Shown here in pieces: positions 58,456 to 64,000 of a DNA stretch of 64,000 nucleotides (position 1 is its first letter; the number at the start of each line of letters is the position of its first letter). Source of the DNA: an uncultured Pseudomonadota bacterium (GTDB lineage Bacteria > Myxococcota_A > Bradymonadia > Bradymonadales > Bradymonadaceae); contig CATLTV010000001.1 of the NCBI GenBank assembly GCA_950059285.1, positions 1 through 64,000 on the forward strand, in the 5' to 3' direction. Below the pieces are notes generated by a model, which had not been told where the DNA came from, searched no databases, and saw only the letters and a program-made list of their open reading frames with translations. The position numbers were made by a program, and so were the translations under genes.

Positions 58456-59011
58456 GTTGAGCATGGAACATGGTGGTCACATACAACTTGATGAGCCGTG
58501 TCCGCGATGTGCTGTGGCGCTCCTTGGTGATCTTCCCACGTATGAGGCCAACCGTTATTTTCAGTGTCCTCATTGTGGAAAGGGGCTTGTGTATCTGGAC
58601 AGTGCGTTTGCGCGGTTTCGGGTGGGGGCAAGCTATGGCGTAGGTGTGGTCATGCTCTGGGGGCTTGCTTGCCTGGGTGGTTTTTTCGCCAACATTCTGA
58701 TTCAACGCTTGCTGTATACTGAGCGCTCCCCGTGGGTGTTGCTTGTCCTTGTTGCGGTCTGCTCACTCATTCTTGTGCGTTGGGGGTGGTCTCTTGGGCG
58801 TCAACTTTGGCGGGTCTTGCAGGGGCGAAAAACCTTTAGCGCTGTCGATTTGACGCAGGGGCGTTATTCCATCGAGTTTATCCCCACGCAGGTAAGTTTG
58901 ACGCGTAAGATCAGGCGTAAACGTCGCAGTTTAAATCATGTCGAGCCTGGTGCGCTGACGGAGACAACTGCTCCCGAGGATGATGGCAAGCTCACCATCC
59001 GTGAGGAATGA
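58448..59011 (+). CDS. zinc-ribbon protein with two membrane spans (copy 2)
   Basis: Membrane protein of about 187 aa. The ATG at 58448 overlaps the end of the preceding gene (stop 58455); 58463 is an alternative start. It has the same plan as its neighbour: E-P-C-P-R-C-A-V-A-L, Y-F-Q-C-P-H-C-G-K-G-L-V-Y, two spans (about 60-85 and 96-118), then a G-R-K-T-F-S-A-V segment, a shared strand Y-S-I-E-F-I-P-T-Q-V-S-L-T-R-K, and a charged tail. Tandem duplicate of the gene before it. Function unknown. Confidence 0.7.
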   Translation: MSELSMEHGGHIQLDEPCPRCAVALLGDLPTYEANRYFQCPHCGKGLVYLDSAFARFRVGASYGVGVVMLWGLACLGGFFANILIQRLLYTERSPWVLLVLVAVCSLILVRWGWSLGRQLWRVLQGRKTFSAVDLTQGRYSIEFIPTQVSLTRKIRRKRRSLNHVEPGALTETTAPEDDGKLTIREE

Positions 59012-59183
59012 ACGTGTGCATATGCAGCGTGCAAGAATATGTGATTCATTCATTGAAAATTAGCGGCGTTGGGCATAAAAGGAGTGCACGAAGATATTGT
59101 GTTGAACACATGATCATCGTGTGTGCATAGATGATATGTGTTTCCTTGAATTAACGACCACTTTTGCAAAAAATGGAGATGTT

Positions 59184-61544
59184 GTGAGCGACAACCCAAC
59201 GAGCAATGACAACCTCAATGTGCCCAAGAACTTTATCACCAATATTATTGATGAGGACCTCCAAAGCGGTAAGCACAGCCAGGTCGTGACTCGCTTCCCT
59301 CCAGAGCCAAACGGCTACCTCCACATTGGTCACGCCAAGTCTATCTGCCTGAACTTCGGGCTCGCCCTTGATTATAACGGCAAGTGTCACCTTCGCTTTG
59401 ATGACACCAACCCTCTCAAGGAAAGCGACGAGTATGTGGAGTCGATCAAGCGCGATGTCGCATGGCTTGGTTTTGACTGGGGCGAGAACCTTTTCTTCGC
59501 CTCCGACTACTTTGAAGACATGTTCAATTATGCAGTGTCTCTGATCAAACAGGGCAAGGCGTATGTCGATAGCCAAACCCTTGAGGAGATCCGTGAGCAG
59601 CGTGGAACGTTAAGCGAGCCTGGTACAAACAGTCCTCACCGCGAGCGTTCTGTGGAGGAAAACCTCGACCTGTTCAATCGCATGCGCGCAGGCGAGTTTG
59701 AGGATGGTGCCCATGTGCTCCGAGCCAAGATCGATATGGCTGCATCCAACATGATCATGCGAGATCCTGTGATCTACCGTATTCGTCATGCGCATCACCA
59801 CCGCACGGGAGATGCATGGTGTATTTATCCTATGTACGACTTTGCACACTGTCTTGAGGATGCCACCGAGCACATCACACACTCCCTGTGTACGCTTGAG
59901 TTTGAAAACAACCGTGAGGTCTACGAGTGGCTTATCAACAACCTTGATGTCCCCGCCAAGCCCCGTCAAATCGAGTTCGCTCGTCTTGGGCTTGAGTACA
60001 CCGTGATGAGCAAGCGTAAGTTCCTCGTGCTCGTGGATGAGGGCATTGTCAATGGCTGGGATGACCCAAGAATGCCAACGATCGCAGGTCTCAGGCGTCG
60101 TGGCGTGACCCCTGCGTCCATCCGTCAATTCGCAGCCATGGTTGGTGTGGCCAAGGCCAACTCCATGGTTGATCTTGCCAAATTGGATTACTGCGTACGC
60201 GATGATTTGAACCACAAGGCTCCTCGTGTCATGGGTGTGCTGGAACCTCTGAAGGTGACCATTACAAACTTCCCTGAAGATAAGGTGGATCTTGTTGAGG
60301 GCTCGTACTGGCCTCACGATGTGCCCAAGGAAGGTAGCCGTGAACTTCCCTTCACCAGAGAGCTTTACATTGAGCGCAGTGATTTTCAGGCCGAGCCCGA
60401 GAAAGGTTTCTTCAGGCTTGCACCAGGTCGTGAAGTGCGTTTGCGTTATGCCTACTATATCACCTGTCAGGAGGTTGTGCGCAACGATGAGGGTGAAATC
60501 GTAGAGTTGCTGTGTACTTATGACCCCGAGTCCAGAGGCGGATCAACGCCTGATGGTCGTAAGGTCAAGGGTACAATTCACTGGGTCAGCGCGACAGAAG
60601 GCGTCAAGGCAGAGGTTCGCCTGTATGAGCCCCTGATGATCGTGCCCCGTCCAGATCAGGATGAGCGCCCCTTTGAGGAGCTGATTAACCCGACATCTCT
60701 GGTGACTGTGGATGCGGTGGTTGAGCCATCTCTGAAGGATCTTGCAGCGGGTGAACACGTGCAGTTTGAGCGTCAGGGGTACTTCTTCTCCGAGCCCGAA
60801 GATCATGAGGCAGGTGAGCGATTGGTGTTCAACCGTGTTGTTGCGCTCAAGGATTCCTGGGGCAAGCAGCACCTTGTTGAGGCCAAAGATGAGCAGGTCG
60901 TGACAGAAGATGACGGCGAGGGCGATGATAGCTCTCCAACACGCGTGCGCCCTCCAAAGAGAACGCGTGCTGAAGAGCGAGAGATTGCGCGTGAGCGTAA
61001 TCCAGAGCTTGCCGAGCGTTACACGCATTACCTTGAGACCGTGGGTCTTGAGCAGGAAGATGCTGATGTGCTCTCTGGCGATCTGGACCTCTCAAACTTC
61101 TATAATGAGGTGCTTGCGACAGGCATCGATCAGGTTGCGCTGACAAACTGGGTCATCAATGAGCTGTTGCGTGAGCTCAAGGACACTCCTGTGAGTGATC
61201 TCAAGTTCTCTGCTGCCGAGTTTGCAGCGCTGGTCAAGCTGCACGCTTCGGACACAATCTCCAGCAAGGCCGCCAAGGATGTTTTTGCGATCCTGATGGA
61301 AGAGGGCGGAGATCCTGTGGCCATCGTGGAAGAGAAAGGATTGACCCAGATCAGTGATGAGGGTGCAATTCAGAAGATCATTGATCAGGTGATCGCCGAG
61401 AACCCCGTGCAGTTGCAGCAGTACAAGGATGGAAAGACCAAACTTGTCGGGTTCTTCATCGGTAAGGTGTTGGCTGCCTCCAAAGGAAAGGCTGATCCCA
61501 CGGTGACCCGCGAGCTTATTGGTCCTGCGTTGGACAACGCCTAG
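59184..61544 (+). CDS. glnS: glutaminyl-tRNA synthetase with GatB/YqeY-like C-terminal tail
   Basis: Class I aminoacyl-tRNA synthetase, 786 aa, charges tRNA-Gln. The GTG at 59184 with GGAG five bases before gives the standard N-terminus (N-F-I-T-N-I-I-D-E-D-L). HIGH motif H47-I-G-H50 in P-P-E-P-N-G-Y-L-H-I-G-H; KMSKS counterpart M-S-K-R-K at about 275. The catalytic and anticodon-binding barrels end near 570. A further ~190 residues (E-R-Y-T-H-Y-L-E-T-V-G-L..., then N-W-V-I-N-E-L-L-R-E-L-K) form a GatB/YqeY-like tRNA-binding tail, as known for Deinococcus GlnRS. E. coli GlnRS, about 550 aa, lacks it. Direct GlnRS in this lineage reflects acquisition known from other bacteria. Confidence 0.93.
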   Translation: MSDNPTSNDNLNVPKNFITNIIDEDLQSGKHSQVVTRFPPEPNGYLHIGHAKSICLNFGLALDYNGKCHLRFDDTNPLKESDEYVESIKRDVAWLGFDWGENLFFASDYFEDMFNYAVSLIKQGKAYVDSQTLEEIREQRGTLSEPGTNSPHRERSVEENLDLFNRMRAGEFEDGAHVLRAKIDMAASNMIMRDPVIYRIRHAHHHRTGDAWCIYPMYDFAHCLEDATEHITHSLCTLEFENNREVYEWLINNLDVPAKPRQIEFARLGLEYTVMSKRKFLVLVDEGIVNGWDDPRMPTIAGLRRRGVTPASIRQFAAMVGVAKANSMVDLAKLDYCVRDDLNHKAPRVMGVLEPLKVTITNFPEDKVDLVEGSYWPHDVPKEGSRELPFTRELYIERSDFQAEPEKGFFRLAPGREVRLRYAYYITCQEVVRNDEGEIVELLCTYDPESRGGSTPDGRKVKGTIHWVSATEGVKAEVRLYEPLMIVPRPDQDERPFEELINPTSLVTVDAVVEPSLKDLAAGEHVQFERQGYFFSEPEDHEAGERLVFNRVVALKDSWGKQHLVEAKDEQVVTEDDGEGDDSSPTRVRPPKRTRAEEREIARERNPELAERYTHYLETVGLEQEDADVLSGDLDLSNFYNEVLATGIDQVALTNWVINELLRELKDTPVSDLKFSAAEFAALVKLHASDTISSKAAKDVFAILMEEGGDPVAIVEEKGLTQISDEGAIQKIIDQVIAENPVQLQQYKDGKTKLVGFFIGKVLAASKGKADPTVTRELIGPALDNA

Positions 61545-61546
61545 AG

Positions 61547-61617
61547 CCAAAAAAGAGGCCATCAGGGGGCGAAAATTTACTCCGTAAATTTTCGCCCCCT
61601 GATGGCCTCTTTTTTGG
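61547..61617 (+). terminator. 34-bp hairpin terminator
   Basis: Perfect 34-bp arms (61547-61580, 61584-61617), loop TCC, two bases after the glnS stop. It ends CCTCTTTTTTGG. Confidence 0.9.
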
Positions 61618-61673
61618 TGTCTTGTGAATTTTATAGCATTGGATAGAGCATGTCGTTTTGGACTCCAGACAAG

Positions 61674-61737
61674 GAGAAGGTGCGTCAAGGAGGGCGTGAT
61701 TTGCAGGCAAATCACGCCCTCCTTGACGCACCTTCTC
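61674..61737. terminator. 31-bp hairpin just before the AAA+ coding region
   Basis: Perfect 31-bp arms with AG at the centre, 56 bases after the glnS terminator and ending 8 bases before the ATG at 61746. Either a second glnS terminator or a leader hairpin of the AAA+ gene; it would be inside the frame if the ATG at 61650 were used. Confidence 0.85.
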
Positions 61738-61745
61738 TTTTGAGA

Positions 61746-63494
61746 ATGCAAGAGGTGTTAATCAAGCTGCGTCATATGAACGTGTTTGAAAGTGCAGCAG
61801 AGCAGATGCTTGCCGCACTGCTTGAGCGTGTGGGGACGTTTGCACAGGTGTACAACGATGCGTCCGAGGGGAAGCAGATCGATGTGTTGCGCATCACATT
61901 GTATGTGCGCGCCGAACAGGATTTTCGCGCCATTATCAGTCTTGAGGAAGATGGCTCAAAGCCCACACAGGAGGTCTTCTCTTCGATGACCATGTGGCGC
62001 TGGATCAAGGAGAGACAGAAGCCATTATGGATGGATACCACGCTGGGGTTACTCTCATCCTTTGAGGATGATGAAGTCGTCGAATTTGATGATTTGACAG
62101 GTGGAAGTGAGGAGGTTTCGGGTCATACAAGTCTGTTGGCGCTGTTGCAGCGTGATGCCACACATATGGTGTTGTTGCCCGTGAGCGATCTTGATGGCGA
62201 TGTGTGCGGCATGGTTGTGATTGAGAGCTGCTGTGAGCAGGACGTGGGGCTGTCAGGGATGTGGTCAGGCGAAAACACGCAGGAGCTGCTTCTTTGGGTT
62301 GATTTGTATTCTCCAAAAGTCCTTTCTTTACTTGATGATAGCGATGATGTGGTTGTGGACGACCTCGCCAAAGTCAACGAATTGCAAGATCAATGGCTCC
62401 CTGTGGTGGGTGAGAGCATGCGCCGTAGAATGAGCATGTTACAGGCGTTTGCAAGCCAGGATGAGACGTTATTACTGGTGGGCGAGACGGGCGTAGGGAA
62501 GTCAAGACTTGCGCGGTGGTGCCATGAGCGATCGTCACGACAGGGCAGCGCGTTTGAGGTGATCGACCTTTCATCCATCCCCGAGTCGATGCAGATTGCG
62601 CACTTGACGGGCTGGCGAAGAGGCGCGTTCACGGGAGCTGTTCAGGATGTGCAGGGAGCGCTGGAGCGTGCCAGGGGTGGCACACTATTTATCGATGAGG
62701 TGGACAAGCTCTCGTTGGAGACACAGGCCAGCTTGTTGCAACTCCTTGAGACAGGACAGTTCAGTCCGCTGGGTGCAAGGGGAGGGCTCAAGCTCGCCAG
62801 GGTGCGTTTTATTGTAGGCACCAACGTGGATCTGATGAACTGTGTCAGGAGTGGAACCTTTCGTCAGGATTTGTACTACCGCATCTGCGTGTTACCCATG
62901 GAGATCCCTGCGCTCAGAGGGAGGCGCGATGAGATTGTGCGGTGGGCAAGCTATATGTTCGCGCGCGCGCTCGGGAGCACGTCGCAGCAAAAGGTCGAGA
63001 TTCCCGATGACGTGAAGCGTGCGCTGGAGTCACGTAGTTGGCCAGGTAACTTGAGGCAGCTTGATAACCTTGTGCGTCGTGTGGTCGCGTTGTCTGGAGG
63101 TCATCGTAGTCTGGCGACCCGAGGGAGTTTTGTTGTGGACTCGCGCAGCGTGGAGCAAGCGCTTGAGATGGAGGGAGAGCATCAGGGGGTTGGACCAGGG
63201 GAGGATCTTGATGCTCGTCTACTTCAGGGGCTGGAGCGTGTGAGTCGTGATTACATCTCTCTTGCGCTAAAGCGTCTTGATGAAGGGGGGATGAATGGGC
63301 TTCATGTGGATATGTTGGAGGCGGTCAAGGGGCTTGCTTATGAGCGTGCCTTTGTAGTTGGGCGCGATCGTATGGAGGGGTTGAGTTTACTTGGGAAAGA
63401 GCAACTCGCGAAGCATCGCAATGACAGGAGGGCGATGGCCAAGGAGTTGCAGAAAGTGGATGAACTCAGAGAAAATTTAAAGAAAAATCATTGA
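61746..63494 (+). CDS. sigma54-interaction AAA+ protein, GAF-like N-terminus, no HTH seen
   Basis: About 582 aa (614 if the ATG at 61650 is used, which would translate through the preceding palindrome; I favour 61746, though it lacks a clear ribosome site). An N-terminal GAF-like sensor (about 20-200) is followed by an AAA+ domain: Walker A G-E-T-G-V-G-K-S (about 245), the sigma54-contact loop R-G-A-F-T-G-A (about 292), Walker B T-L-F-I-D-E, arginine finger F-R-Q-D-L-Y-Y-R, and W-P-G-N-L-R-Q-L. The C-terminus (L-A-L-K-R-L..., then a charged helix) has no obvious Fis-type HTH. It may act on RpoN from solution or via a partner. Confidence 0.82.
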   Translation: MQEVLIKLRHMNVFESAAEQMLAALLERVGTFAQVYNDASEGKQIDVLRITLYVRAEQDFRAIISLEEDGSKPTQEVFSSMTMWRWIKERQKPLWMDTTLGLLSSFEDDEVVEFDDLTGGSEEVSGHTSLLALLQRDATHMVLLPVSDLDGDVCGMVVIESCCEQDVGLSGMWSGENTQELLLWVDLYSPKVLSLLDDSDDVVVDDLAKVNELQDQWLPVVGESMRRRMSMLQAFASQDETLLLVGETGVGKSRLARWCHERSSRQGSAFEVIDLSSIPESMQIAHLTGWRRGAFTGAVQDVQGALERARGGTLFIDEVDKLSLETQASLLQLLETGQFSPLGARGGLKLARVRFIVGTNVDLMNCVRSGTFRQDLYYRICVLPMEIPALRGRRDEIVRWASYMFARALGSTSQQKVEIPDDVKRALESRSWPGNLRQLDNLVRRVVALSGGHRSLATRGSFVVDSRSVEQALEMEGEHQGVGPGEDLDARLLQGLERVSRDYISLALKRLDEGGMNGLHVDMLEAVKGLAYERAFVVGRDRMEGLSLLGKEQLAKHRNDRRAMAKELQKVDELRENLKKNH

Positions 63495-63618
63495 CGCCTT
63501 ACTGCGACGTTACAGGTTTAGTTACGTTACGAACGCGGTGCTGCTTACCTTTTTATATCAACGGCACCACGCACGTTTTTGCTTTTATTTATCATACGAT
63601 ATGCAGACAGGAGATATT

Positions 63619-64000
63619 ATGTTTTTGAATACAGTAAACAAGAATAAGACAGTGAAATGGGTACTTTCTTCTCTCGCGATTTCAGCGATGTTGGTGGGCT
63701 GTTCCACAACCAAGGAGACCACCACAAAGACGGATGCCAACCCCGCAAATGCACCCATGGCAAAGAATGCAGTGGTCAGTTCTTCTGACACGACCACTTT
63801 GAGTGATGTGAAAGATGCATATGCTTATGATGGTATGAGCGAGTCCGAGGTTGCAGAGTATCTTTTGTTCAACGTGGACGTCGACTCGACGACCGTCACA
63901 GTCAAGCAGGCGCACCCTGTTGCTGCAATTTACTTTGACTTTGATGAGGCCAAGCTTGACCGAGCAAACAAGGTCGGCGTGAACCGAGCATACCAGTGGT
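63619..64000 (+). CDS. lipoprotein, truncated by the window end (possibly OmpA-like)
   Basis: The first 127 codons of a gene running off the window. CAGGAGA before the ATG supports the start. The signal peptide ends L-V-G-C with C28 lipidated. The mature part is T/K/A-rich and then reads I-Y-F-D-F-D-E-A-K-L-D, which is how OmpA/Pal-type peptidoglycan-binding domains commonly begin. That identification rests on a few residues at the cut edge and needs the rest of the gene. Confidence 0.7.
   Translation, partial: MFLNTVNKNKTVKWVLSSLAISAMLVGCSTTKETTTKTDANPANAPMAKNAVVSSSDTTTLSDVKDAYAYDGMSESEVAEYLLFNVDVDSTTVTVKQAHPVAAIYFDFDEAKLDRANKVGVNRAYQW

Noticed and set aside
2540-61737. The palindromes as a REP/MITE-type mobile repeat
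   Set aside because: Sequences differ from site to site except within the two tandem pairs, no target duplications are seen, and positions follow stop codons; a functional gene-end element fits better.

Overview
The window looks like chromosomal DNA from a free-living, aerobic, Gram-negative bacterium of the Myxococcota/Bradymonadota ('deltaproteobacterial') type. The evidence is a block of TPR, FHA and AgmX-domain envelope proteins resembling the Myxococcus Glt (gliding)/Nfs (spore coat) machinery, two Ser/Thr protein kinases, many lipoproteins including Cys-rich ones, a glutaminyl-tRNA synthetase with a C-terminal GatB/YqeY-like tail, a heme A synthase and a DASH-type cryptochrome. I see no rRNA, tRNA, CRISPR, transposase or phage gene. 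The taxonomic call is inference from gene content.

Layout. 1-3.1 kb: YraN, a convergent secreted HExxH protein and two small lipoproteins. 3.3-16.1 kb: the envelope-machine block, consisting of a periplasmic TPR protein, a GltD/AgmU-like TPR protein, a GltE-like TPR lipoprotein, a shortened paralogue of the GltD C-terminus, a small CglF-like secreted protein, a GltG/PglI-like FHA-TM-AgmX protein, an AgmX-domain lipoprotein and a TPR lipoprotein. 16.5-28.9 kb: one giant TPR gene (about 4,130 aa) comparable in scale to AgmK/GltI. 29-45.8 kb: housekeeping and mixed genes (two ABC-F ATPases, a TerB-M3 peptidase fusion, YheT hydrolase, CtaA, YchJ-like, metallophosphoesterase, double cNMP-binding protein, PdxY, HAD phosphatase, RRM protein, cryptochrome). 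46-56.9 kb: two kinases, a DUF4442 thioesterase-like protein, an alpha/alpha-toroid protein, a thioredoxin-like lipoprotein, a barrel-like outer-membrane protein and a lipoprotein. 56.9-59 kb: an HSDL2-like SDR followed by three tandem zinc-ribbon proteins. 59-64 kb: glnS, a sigma54-type AAA+ protein without an obvious HTH, and a lipoprotein cut by the window end.

The 3-29 kb genes plausibly build one trans-envelope assembly: an inner-membrane FHA/TonB-like protein reads phosphothreonine signals, periplasmic TPR proteins and lipoproteins bridge the periplasm, and the giant TPR protein acts as scaffold. This role is inferred from homology and context only.

The most distinctive non-coding feature is a family of very long, nearly perfect palindromes (13-38 bp arms, several with no loop) at gene ends. 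At two convergent junctions they occur as tandem pairs that share a locus-specific core. Three further hairpins lie inside coding sequence next to abutting convergent genes. Other points worth checking are two candidate small RNAs (35.4-35.5 kb and 50.3-50.4 kb), a recurrent promoter form (-10 TATGAT/TATGAC with an 18-nt spacer), and an ABC-F protein whose second ATP site has lost key residues.
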